Assembly (NCBI RefSeq): GCF_963676735.1
Contig: NZ_OY781464.1
Coordinates: forward strand, 1,583,001 to 1,647,000
Length of the DNA: 64,000 nt
Source of the DNA: an uncultured Draconibacterium sp.
GTDB lineage: Bacteria > Bacteroidota > Bacteroidia > Bacteroidales > Prolixibacteraceae
Reading direction: 5' to 3'
Under the pieces are notes generated by a model that saw only the letters and a list, made by a program, of their open reading frames with translations, was not told the DNA's origin and searched no databases. Position 1 is the stretch's first letter; each line of letters opens with the position of its first letter. Made by a program: the position numbers and the translations under genes. Below, piece by piece: positions 1 to 8,349 of this stretch.

Positions 1-1
1 C

Positions 2-2299
2 GAAGAAACACTGTGGGGTGGTGGACCACACCGTAACGACAATCCCGATGCAAAAGTAATACTGGACGACATACGCCAATTACTTTTTGATGGTAAGTAT
101 GAAGAAGCGCATAAGTTGGCTAATGCAAAAATTATTTCAAAAGTAGCGCATGGTATGCCTTACGAAACAGCCGGAAATTTGAGACTGAATTTTGAAGGCC
201 ATGAGAACTATTCTGATTATTACCGCGAATTGGATATTGAAAATGCAGTAACAAAATCGATCTATACCGTTGATGGAGTTAAGTTCCAGCGCGAAGTGTT
301 TACATCTTTCACCGATCAGGTAATTGTGATCCGGCTAACCGCCAGCGAAAATGGAAAAATTAGTTTCGAGGCAGAAATGGACCGTCCGGAACCGGCAGTG
401 GTTACTGTAACGACCCAGGGCGATGATATTTTGAGTATGACCGGAAAAAGTAGCGATGTGGCCGCCAGAGGCGTGAAGGTTCCCGTTGAAGGCCGCGTTA
501 AGTTTGAATCGAGGTTGAAGATTGTTCCCGACGGAGGAACCTTGTCGTCCACTGATACCAGTCTGGTTTTATCCGGAGCCAACAGTGCAACTTTATATGT
601 TTCGATTGCTACAAATTTTGTGAATTATCAGGATGTTAGTGCCGACGAGCATAAACGTGCCGCAGATTATATCTCAAATGCTGAACAGAAAAACTATCAA
701 CAGTTAAAATCAGAGCATTCAGCTTATTACAAAAAATATTTTAAGCGGGTTAGCCTCGACCTGGGTCAAACCGATTCCGTAAAAAATCCAACCGATGTTA
801 GAATTAAAGAATTTAGCCAGGGAAACGACCCAGCCCTTGCCGCACTATATTTTCAATATGGTCGCTACCTGTTAATTTGTTCTTCGCAACCTGGCGGACA
901 ACCTGCCAACCTGCAAGGGATTTGGGCGCATGAGCTTTACCCGCCATGGAAAAGTGCTTATACCGTAAACATCAACCTGGAAATGAATTACTGGCCTGCA
1001 GAAGCCACCAACCTTAGCGAAATGCACGAGCCACTGATTGAAATGGTAAATGAGCTTTCGGTTGCAGGTAGGCAAACCGCCAAAGATATGTATGGTGCCG
1101 AGGGCTGGGTATGCCACCACAACACCGATTTATGGCGCATTTGTGGCCCGGTTGACGGTGCCACCTGGGGAATGTGGCCAAGTGGTGGCTTGTGGTTAAG
1201 CCAACATTTATGGGAGAAATATTTGTACAACGGCGATTTGGACTATTTAAAAGAAGTATATCCGGCCATGAAAGGTTCTGCCGAGTTTTGCCTGAGCTTT
1301 TTAACTCCCGAACCGGAAAACGGCTGGTTAGTTTTTGCTCCTTCAACATCGCCCGAAAACCGTCCGGCCCACATGCCAAAAAATGTGAATATTGCTTATG
1401 CTACCACCATGGACAATCAACTCATATTTGATATGCTTTACAAAACAGCTGAGGCTGCAAAGTTATTAAATACTGATGCCGAACTGATAAAAGAAATTGA
1501 AGCGACCATTCCAAAACTGGCCCCTAATCAAATTGGGCAGCACGCACAAATTCAGGAATGGATTCACGATTGGGACAGCCCCGAAGATAAGCACCGTCAT
1601 ATTTCGCAATTATATGCCATGCACCCGTCGAACCAGTTTTCGCCTTTCAGAACTCCGGAGTTGGCCGAAGCTACCCGAAACACTTTGGTTTACCGTGGCG
1701 ATCCGTCAACCGGCTGGAGCATGAATTGGAAAATTAACCAATGGGCACGTTTGCTTGACGGTAACCATGCTTATAAGATGATGACAGACCTAATAAAATT
1801 AGTTGGCGTTCCTGGTACGCGTGGAGGAGGTACTTATGCCAATATGCTGGATGCGCATCCGCCTTTCCAGATCGATGGTAACTTTGGATTTACCTCGGGT
1901 TTAAGCGAAATGATGGTGCAAAGTCATGATGGTGCAATTCATTTAACTCCGGCCTTACCCGATGTTTGGCCATCAGGCAAGGTAAGAGGTTTACGTGCAC
2001 GTGGTGGTTTCGAAATTGAAGCATTGGAATGGGAAAATGGCGAAGTGGTAAAAGCTGTAATTAAATCGAATTTAGGTGGTAACTGCCGTATCCGAAGCTA
2101 TTCAGAATTGGTAACTGAAGCCGGTGAAATCCTTAACCAGGCTGAAGGGGATAATGCAAACCCATTCTTCCAGGTACCGTCTATTCAGGAACCTCTGATT
2201 TCAGAGATTGCTGATTTAAAGGGATTTGAAGTGAAATATACTTATTTGTACGATGTTAAAACGGAGCCGGGACAAACCCTTGTTTTGGTGAGAAAGTAA
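2..2299 (+). CDS. GH95 alpha-L-fucosidase / alpha-galactosidase-like hydrolase, 5' end missing
   Basis: Glycoside hydrolase family 95 removes terminal alpha-1,2-L-fucose (some members alpha-L-galactose) by inversion. The reading frame is open from base 2 and the first codons already encode family sequence (ETLWGGGPH), so the true start and any signal peptide lie left of the window; the TTG at 116 is internal. The catalytic signature is present: the two Asn residues in VNINLEMNYW (codons at 968 and 974), the general-acid Glu in STSPEN (codon 1355) and the Asp in FQIDGNFG (codon 1874). These match the Asn pair, Glu and Asp known from Bifidobacterium AfcA. It is the first visible gene of a same-strand run of polysaccharide enzymes; the next gene starts 28 bases on. 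Fucose specificity is inferred from the family. Confidence 0.92.
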   Translation, partial: EETLWGGGPHRNDNPDAKVILDDIRQLLFDGKYEEAHKLANAKIISKVAHGMPYETAGNLRLNFEGHENYSDYYRELDIENAVTKSIYTVDGVKFQREVFTSFTDQVIVIRLTASENGKISFEAEMDRPEPAVVTVTTQGDDILSMTGKSSDVAARGVKVPVEGRVKFESRLKIVPDGGTLSSTDTSLVLSGANSATLYVSIATNFVNYQDVSADEHKRAADYISNAEQKNYQQLKSEHSAYYKKYFKRVSLDLGQTDSVKNPTDVRIKEFSQGNDPALAALYFQYGRYLLICSSQPGGQPANLQGIWAHELYPPWKSAYTVNINLEMNYWPAEATNLSEMHEPLIEMVNELSVAGRQTAKDMYGAEGWVCHHNTDLWRICGPVDGATWGMWPSGGLWLSQHLWEKYLYNGDLDYLKEVYPAMKGSAEFCLSFLTPEPENGWLVFAPSTSPENRPAHMPKNVNIAYATTMDNQLIFDMLYKTAEAAKLLNTDAELIKEIEATIPKLAPNQIGQHAQIQEWIHDWDSPEDKHRHISQLYAMHPSNQFSPFRTPELAEATRNTLVYRGDPSTGWSMNWKINQWARLLDGNHAYKMMTDLIKLVGVPGTRGGGTYANMLDAHPPFQIDGNFGFTSGLSEMMVQSHDGAIHLTPALPDVWPSGKVRGLRARGGFEIEALEWENGEVVKAVIKSNLGGNCRIRSYSELVTEAGEILNQAEGDNANPFFQVPSIQEPLISEIADLKGFEVKYTYLYDVKTEPGQTLVLVRK

Positions 2300-2327
2300 A
2301 GTAATGTTGATGAAAATGAGAATACAA

Positions 2328-3683
2328 ATGAATAATAAAAAAACAATCAGCTTTTTGATTTTTAGTTTGCTGGTGATTGCCGCTTACGCTCAAAACCCCG
2401 TATTTACCCACGTTTTTACCGCTGACCCTTCGCCACATGTTTGGCCTGACGACGACCGGCTTTGGGTTTACACATCGCATGACGAACCCGGCTCGAACAA
2501 CCACTACGGAATGACGGGTTACCATTGTTTTTCTACTACTGATTTGGTAAACTGGACCGACCATGGCCGGATATTGCATTTGGAGAATGTGGATTGGGCC
2601 GAGAGCCATGCATGGGCATTGGATGCCGCATACTATCGAGGAAAATACTACCTCATTTATTGTATGAAAGAGGCCGGGATTGGATTGTTCAGAACCGGAA
2701 TTGCACGCAGCGATGTCCCCGAAGGACCTTTTACCGATCTGGGCTATGTAAAAGGTGTGGAGTTCGGACAGGATCCGGCGCTTTACATCGATGAGGATGG
2801 AACTCCCTACCTGTTTTGGGGGCACGACCGCAAATGTTTTGCAGCCGAGCTGAATGGGGATTTAATGTCGATAAAGCCGGAAACCTATGTGGATTTGACC
2901 CCACAACTCACCCATGTATTTGAAGGCCCCTGGGTTCATAAATACAAAGGGAAATACTACCTTACTTACCCCGGCTTAACGCCTCGCCGCTGGCCCGAGA
3001 AAATGTTTTACGCTGTAGCCGATAAACCATTGGGCCCTTATGAATTTAAAGGTTGTTTTATCGATGACTTTGAGGGACAGAGTGGAACCAACCACGGTGG
3101 AACGGTAACTTACAAAGGAAAAGATATAATGTTCTACCACAGTGCCTGGCTATCGGGTGGTTTAAGCGAAACCCGTTGTGTAATGGCCGATTATTTAAAC
3201 TACGACGAGGAGGGAAATATCATTCCAATTGTACCTTCGAAAGAAGGTTTGGGAAATGCAAAACGAACCAAAACAACCTTGAAACTGGAAGCCGAAAACG
3301 GTTTTGCAGCAGGCGGAGAGCTGTATAATGTAAATGTGGATACCTGGATAGAAGGATACAGTGGTAAGGGCTATGTTACCAATTTCGATAATCCGTACGA
3401 CCATGTTTCTATTTTTGCACAGGTTGCAAAGCCCGCAAAATATAGATTTATAGTTAGTTATGCTTCACCCGATGGCGACTCCAATCACGACGTTCTGATT
3501 AACAGCCGGCAATACCGCGAGTTTAAGTTTCCTCAGTCTGAAACCTTTCGCGAAATTGACTTTGGCATTGTAGAATTAAAAGCCGGAGATAACCTGGTGC
3601 GAATACTCCGCAGTAACTGGAAACCATCGGAAGGTTATTTTGCGCTCGATTATATTAAACTGGAACAGGTATTTGAAGAATAA
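2328..3683 (+). CDS. Secreted GH43 glycosidase with C-terminal CBM6/CBM35-like module
   Basis: A family 43 inverting hydrolase, usually acting on beta-xylosides, alpha-L-arabinofuranosides or related galactan linkages. I start it at the ATG at 2328 because it is followed directly by a good signal peptide (MNNKKTISFLIF, cleavage near AYA|Q); an ATG at 2304 adds eight residues. The five-bladed propeller acids are visible: Asp33 in ADPSPHVW (base), Asp149 in GQDPALYIDEDG (pKa modulator) and Glu199 in VFEGPWVHK (acid). From about residue 325 the sequence becomes a beta-sandwich starting LKLEAENG and ending YFALDYIKLE, typical of carbohydrate-binding modules of families 6 and 35. It lies between the fucosidase and a sulfatase, so it probably trims side chains of the same sulfated glycan. 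The subfamily and exact substrate cannot be read from sequence alone. Confidence 0.9.
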   Translation: MNNKKTISFLIFSLLVIAAYAQNPVFTHVFTADPSPHVWPDDDRLWVYTSHDEPGSNNHYGMTGYHCFSTTDLVNWTDHGRILHLENVDWAESHAWALDAAYYRGKYYLIYCMKEAGIGLFRTGIARSDVPEGPFTDLGYVKGVEFGQDPALYIDEDGTPYLFWGHDRKCFAAELNGDLMSIKPETYVDLTPQLTHVFEGPWVHKYKGKYYLTYPGLTPRRWPEKMFYAVADKPLGPYEFKGCFIDDFEGQSGTNHGGTVTYKGKDIMFYHSAWLSGGLSETRCVMADYLNYDEEGNIIPIVPSKEGLGNAKRTKTTLKLEAENGFAAGGELYNVNVDTWIEGYSGKGYVTNFDNPYDHVSIFAQVAKPAKYRFIVSYASPDGDSNHDVLINSRQYREFKFPQSETFREIDFGIVELKAGDNLVRILRSNWKPSEGYFALDYIKLEQVFEE

Positions 3684-3737
3684 TAATAAGCTATTGAGGG
3701 ATAAATTTTGAAAAAAAATACTAAGAATAACAAGCTC

Positions 3738-5357
3738 ATGAATAATTTATTTGTTTTAACATTTCTAATTTTGATCATCACCTCGTGTCAGGTTAAAAAT
3801 ACTTCAACGCAAGAACCCCAACGTCCAAACATCATCTTTATAATGTCCGACGACCATGCCTACCAGGCAATCAGTGCTTACGACGATAAGCTAACACAAA
3901 CCCCAAATATCGACCGGATTGCCAATGAGGGGATGATGTTTACCAACGCCTGTGTTACCAACTCCATTTGTGCGCCATCGCGTGCCGTTATTTTAACAGG
4001 CAAACACAGTCATTTAAACGGTAAAACCGACAACTACTTTCCCTTTGATACAACTCAGGTAACTTTTCCGCAATTGTTGCAGGATGCCGGTTACCAAACG
4101 GCTATGTTTGGTAAACTCCATTTTGGAAACAGCCCTAAAGGCTTCGACCAGTTTAAAATTCTGCCAGGGCAGGGTGCTTATTACAATCCCGATTTTATCA
4201 CCAAAAATGAAGGAACCGTGCGAGTTGAGGGGTATACAACCGACATTATTACCGAGATGACTCTTGATTGGTTGGATAAAGAACGAAACAAGGAAAAACC
4301 ATTTATGTTGTTTTACCTGCATAAAGCACCGCATCGCGAGTGGTTGCCTGCCGAAAGACACTATAAAGAATTTACCAAAAAGACTTTTCCGGAGCCCGAG
4401 ACCTTGTTTGATAACTACGAGGGGAGGGGAACTGCTGCTAAAACTGCGGAAATGAATCTGCTCGATCACATGAACTGGGCAGGCGACTCAAAAATTACCC
4501 CCGAACTGATGGATGAACTTGGCATACCCGAAACCTGCGACTGGGACAAATCGGCTTTTGCCCGCGAGGTAGGCCGCCAGAATCCGGAGCAACGCGCAAA
4601 ATGGGATGCCGTTTACGGGCCAATTAACGAGTGGTTTAAAGAGAACTACAAAAAAATGTCGAAAAAGGAACTGATGCAATGGCGCTACCAGCGATACATG
4701 CAAGACTATTTGGGAACCATTGCTGCAGTAGACGAAGGTGTTGGCAATGTTCTCGATTATTTAGACGAACAAGGCCTGACCGAAAATACCATTGTCGTAT
4801 ATACTTCCGATCAGGGATTTTATTTGGGTGAGCACGGTTGGTTCGATAAATGTTTTATTTACGACCAATCGTTTAAAACGCCTTTGCTGGTGCGCTGGCC
4901 AAACGTAATTACTCCCAATACTACCAACACCCAAATGGTTCAAAACCTCGATTTTGCCCAAACTTTCCTGGAAGCAGCCGGAGTAAATGCACCAGACGAT
5001 ATGCAAGGTGAAAGTTTAGTGCCACTATTTAAAGGCGAAACCGAAAATTTCCGCGATGCAGCTTATTATCATTATTACGAATACCCATCAGTACATATGG
5101 TAAAACGCCATTATGGTATTGTTACCGAAGACTACAAACTGGTGCATTTTTATTACGATGTGGACGAGTGGGAATTATACGACCGCAAAAAAGATGTCAA
5201 CGAAATGACCAATGTGTACAACGATCCGGCCTACAAAGAAGTTGTGGAGGAGTTAACCATTAAGTTGAATGATTTACGTGTGAAATATAAAGACTCTCCG
5301 GAACTGGATAGCCTATATTTACACAACTTCCTGAATCGCGAAACACCAAGTCATTAA
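3738..5357 (+). CDS. Formylglycine-dependent sulfatase (family S1), lipoprotein
   Basis: Hydrolyses sulfate esters from a polysaccharide or oligosaccharide. The ATG at 3738 begins a lipoprotein signal (LILIITSC), whereas the TTG at 3708 would only add ten charged residues. The metal-binding start PNIIFIMSDDH is followed by the maturation motif C-A-P-S-R with Cys78, the residue converted to formylglycine, then LTGKHSHLNG. A second metal motif, YTSDQGFYLGEHG, lies near residue 360. Length (539 residues) fits family S1. Maturation would need a sulfatase-modifying enzyme (anSME or FGE) that is not encoded in this window. Its place between GH43 and a lyase-like gene says the target polysaccharide is sulfated; the sulfated sugar and the S1 subfamily are not determined here. 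Confidence 0.92.
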   Translation: MNNLFVLTFLILIITSCQVKNTSTQEPQRPNIIFIMSDDHAYQAISAYDDKLTQTPNIDRIANEGMMFTNACVTNSICAPSRAVILTGKHSHLNGKTDNYFPFDTTQVTFPQLLQDAGYQTAMFGKLHFGNSPKGFDQFKILPGQGAYYNPDFITKNEGTVRVEGYTTDIITEMTLDWLDKERNKEKPFMLFYLHKAPHREWLPAERHYKEFTKKTFPEPETLFDNYEGRGTAAKTAEMNLLDHMNWAGDSKITPELMDELGIPETCDWDKSAFAREVGRQNPEQRAKWDAVYGPINEWFKENYKKMSKKELMQWRYQRYMQDYLGTIAAVDEGVGNVLDYLDEQGLTENTIVVYTSDQGFYLGEHGWFDKCFIYDQSFKTPLLVRWPNVITPNTTNTQMVQNLDFAQTFLEAAGVNAPDDMQGESLVPLFKGETENFRDAAYYHYYEYPSVHMVKRHYGIVTEDYKLVHFYYDVDEWELYDRKKDVNEMTNVYNDPAYKEVVEELTIKLNDLRVKYKDSPELDSLYLHNFLNRETPSH

Positions 5358-5380
5358 TTGATTTGATAAAAGATTTAAGT

Positions 5381-5493
5381 CACCCTGAAAGGGCAAAATA
5401 ATTCAGCCTGGGGCAACGCCCCAGGTATACAAAATAGAAGTAAAATCGACCGCGCACAGACCTTCATTGAAATGCAAAATAAGTTGCGGTCGA
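5381..5493. repeat. Intergenic REP-like palindromic element
   Basis: The 160-base gap between the sulfatase and the lyase gene holds three nested inverted repeats. There is a small CCCT/AGGG hairpin around 5384-5394, a perfect 8-bp stem with a 3-base loop at 5407-5425 (CCTGGGGC-AAC-GCCCCAGG), and an 8-bp arm TCGACCGC at 5446-5453 matched by GCGGTCGA at 5486-5493. The GC-rich hairpin stands out from its AT-rich surroundings. It has no T-run, so it is not a standard terminator. It resembles scattered extragenic palindromes of Bacteroidota genomes, but only one copy is in this window. Confidence 0.55.
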
Positions 5494-5517
5494 AACTGAA
5501 ATATAGTAGATTAGAAA

Positions 5518-8331
5518 ATGATACATACAGTTAGAACAATATTCCTGTTGAGCGCAATACTATTTCTTGCAGGGAATAGTTTGGCGCAACAAAATTTAAT
5601 GTGCTCACCACACAACCACCCTCGTATTTATGGGAACAAATCCATTCAAAATGATTTTGCAAAAAATGCCGAACAGCTTGAATGGAAAAAAGCCATCATT
5701 CAACAGAAAAAAGAAAACATTGACAATTATGTTGAATTATGCAGCAATGAACCCGACTGGTTGCTTTCGCGCCTGCAAATGAACTGGCTTACAAAACACG
5801 ACAAAGTGTTTTTGAAAGGTGGCGATTTTTCTCATTCCGAAGGCGAAGCTCCTGTTCCAACCGTTCGTTTTTCAGGAACCCGAGACTGGGCCACAAATTA
5901 CAGTTTTCCTGCCTTGGAAGATATTCAGCCTTATTTCGACGATGAAAGGGGAATGTATTTGAAGAATAGAAAAACCGGAGAAATGGAATGGGTGCATCCG
6001 TCGAAAGTGGGGCACGGAATTGAGGGTATAAACCGAAAAATTATGGCTTTGGCTGAAGATGCCGCTTTTTTATACTGGCTAACAGGCGATAAAAAATATG
6101 CCGAATTTGCCGCTCCGGTTTACGATACTTACATACAAGGCATGTTTTACCGCGAGGCTCCGGTAGACCTAAATAACTCGAACCAGCAACGCATTTCAGG
6201 ACTGGCAACTTTTGAAGTTATTCACGAGCAAATTGTGGTTTCGCTTACCCTGATTTACGATTTTATGTTTGATTACCTTAAAGCCAATGGGCACGATATG
6301 ACCATGTCTGCAGCCGTTTTTCAGAAGTGGGGCGACCAGATTATTAAAAACGGAGTGCCCGATAACAATTGGAACTTCTTTCAGGCGCGTTTTCTAACTT
6401 ACATTGCTTTAGCACTTGATGATAATAACTATTACGAAAACGGTAAAGGCCAGCAATATTACCTCGATCATACTTTTACTACCTCTACAGATCGTCAGAT
6501 TGCATTAAAAGAAGCCGTTGGTAATTACGATTACAAAACAGCTATGTGGCCCGAGTGTGCTTCTTACTCCATGCACGTAACCGAAACCTTACTGAAAATC
6601 CTCACCTTGCTTGATAATGCTACCAATGCGGATGAGTTTAGGAATTTTCCGGTAGTTGAAAAAGCAACGCTGTCTTCGTTTCAATACCTTTTCCCCGATG
6701 GTGATATTGTTGCATTTGGAGATTCTCGTCACCAGTCTCTTCCGTCAGAAAGTTTTGAATACCTGATTGCCAACTACCGGAAATACAACAAATACGACAA
6801 GGAAAAAAAGATTACAGCCTTGTATAAAAGCCTCTCGGAAGATGAGCTGAAGCATAGAGGAAAAGGTTTATTCGAATTGTTTTTCTACGTTGACAATTTG
6901 GTGGAAACAGAAGAAAAAACAAAAGAAGAATTAATTTCAAGTCTAACTTCGCCAACATTTTACGCCCCCAATGTTAGTTGGTTTATGCAACGAATGGGAA
7001 GTGATGACAATGCCACGGTAGTTTCAACTTTTGGCGCCATGGGTAACCATGCACATGCCAACGGTGTGGCTATTGAAATGTATGCCGATAACCAGGTAAT
7101 TGCGCCCGATATGAGCAAGGGCCCAAGCTATTGGCACGAAGACCACCGTAATTATTACTCACGCTATCCGGCTCACAACACCGTAGTTGTCGATGGTATT
7201 TCCGACAGCGAAGCCATGCGCGTTCGTCATCCGTTTACCATGGAATTTCATTTCCCTGAATCGGGAGATAAAGACAATATTTTTAAGCAGGTAACTTTTT
7301 CTGATGTGTCGTTTGTTGAGCCGGCAACTTTGGCTAAGCAGAACCGTCTTACAGCTTTAATCAATGGTAAATCAGGAAAACCTTATGTGCTCGATATTTT
7401 CCGTTCGGAAAGACCCGGAGCTGAAACGCAAAAGCACGAATATTTCTATCACAACCTTGGGCAGTCGCTTAAGCTGTTCGATGAAAATACGGCACCTCTT
7501 TCTTTAAACGTTTCAAACCACCTGAATACCGAAGGCAACATAAAAGCATACAACTATTTTACCGATGAAACATCTGTTTCTAATTCAGCAAATTTAACGG
7601 CTGAGTTTAAACTGGAAAGCGCAAAAAATCCAATAAAGAATATGAAACTTTGGATTAAAGGCGACCAGAACAGAACCTATTTTTCGGTAAATGGGCCACA
7701 ATCGCATGCATTAAATAATGCTACTGTTTCTGCCGAAATACGCGAAGCAAAAGTACCTGCTTTGGTTATTCGAAAGGATGGAGAAGCATGGATTAAGCCT
7801 TTTGTGGTGGTTTATAATCCTTACGTTGATGGAGGAGAAAAAGTAGTTGCCAAGGTAGCTTATCCTGAAATTGCAGAAAATAATGCTGCACAGTTTATAA
7901 ATGTTACCCACAGCAACGGAGTTACAGTAGATTCGATTGTTGCAACTACTTCTGAAAACGATGTGGTGAACCTGGATAATTTTTATCAGAAAGGTTTATT
8001 AAGTATTAAACGTGTGTCTGAAAACAACACCCCCGACTTTATTTTTACTTCCGGAATTACGCGTTATGCAGCTGCTGGATGGGAAATTTGCACGTTTGGC
8101 GAGCCGGTAACCACTTCAATCGAAAGCTGCGATAAAGGTTTTCAAATTCAAAATGATAAACCGGTATTAATTGGGATGCCTAAAAATTTGAATCCCGATT
8201 ACGTTGAAATTTACGAAAACGGAAAACTTGTGGAAAGACGCAAAGGGAATTTGAACCGCAATAATCCAACCCGAATTGATTTCAAATTTGAAAAACCATT
8301 TGCAAAGGCAGTTATTGTGCTGAAAAAATAG
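5518..8331 (+). CDS. Secreted heparinase II/III-like polysaccharide lyase
   Basis: Probable lyase of the (alpha/alpha) toroid plus beta-sandwich type, which cleaves uronic-acid-containing polysaccharides by beta-elimination. A signal peptide (MIHTVRTIFLLSAILF, cleavage near SLAQ|Q) precedes an alpha-helical N-terminal half with Trp/Tyr-rich helices (about residues 40-480). The heparinase II/III domain begins near residue 500: it contains GNHAHANGVAIEMY and the His/Tyr-rich stretch WHEDHRNYYSRYPAHNT, which holds the likely catalytic Tyr/His. A beta-rich C-terminal part ends near residue 937. It lies 18 bases before a GH3 gene and shares the operon direction. The family number (PL12, PL17, PL21 or a newer one) is not clear; a non-lyase role is possible because several heparinase-like families are uncharacterised. 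Confidence 0.8.
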   Translation: MIHTVRTIFLLSAILFLAGNSLAQQNLMCSPHNHPRIYGNKSIQNDFAKNAEQLEWKKAIIQQKKENIDNYVELCSNEPDWLLSRLQMNWLTKHDKVFLKGGDFSHSEGEAPVPTVRFSGTRDWATNYSFPALEDIQPYFDDERGMYLKNRKTGEMEWVHPSKVGHGIEGINRKIMALAEDAAFLYWLTGDKKYAEFAAPVYDTYIQGMFYREAPVDLNNSNQQRISGLATFEVIHEQIVVSLTLIYDFMFDYLKANGHDMTMSAAVFQKWGDQIIKNGVPDNNWNFFQARFLTYIALALDDNNYYENGKGQQYYLDHTFTTSTDRQIALKEAVGNYDYKTAMWPECASYSMHVTETLLKILTLLDNATNADEFRNFPVVEKATLSSFQYLFPDGDIVAFGDSRHQSLPSESFEYLIANYRKYNKYDKEKKITALYKSLSEDELKHRGKGLFELFFYVDNLVETEEKTKEELISSLTSPTFYAPNVSWFMQRMGSDDNATVVSTFGAMGNHAHANGVAIEMYADNQVIAPDMSKGPSYWHEDHRNYYSRYPAHNTVVVDGISDSEAMRVRHPFTMEFHFPESGDKDNIFKQVTFSDVSFVEPATLAKQNRLTALINGKSGKPYVLDIFRSERPGAETQKHEYFYHNLGQSLKLFDENTAPLSLNVSNHLNTEGNIKAYNYFTDETSVSNSANLTAEFKLESAKNPIKNMKLWIKGDQNRTYFSVNGPQSHALNNATVSAEIREAKVPALVIRKDGEAWIKPFVVVYNPYVDGGEKVVAKVAYPEIAENNAAQFINVTHSNGVTVDSIVATTSENDVVNLDNFYQKGLLSIKRVSENNTPDFIFTSGITRYAAAGWEICTFGEPVTTSIESCDKGFQIQNDKPVLIGMPKNLNPDYVEIYENGKLVERRKGNLNRNNPTRIDFKFEKPFAKAVIVLKK

Positions 8332-8349
8332 ATAAAATAAGATATTACC

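Noticed and set aside
1014..1379. Minus-strand frame of 121 codons in the fucosidase gene
   Set aside because: Antisense shadow of GH95 with the codon pattern of the sense gene and no independent signals.
2256..2825. Minus-strand frame of 189 codons at the start of the GH43 gene
   Set aside because: Antisense shadow: it crosses the GH95/GH43 boundary and the GH43 signal peptide, and has no recognisable domain.
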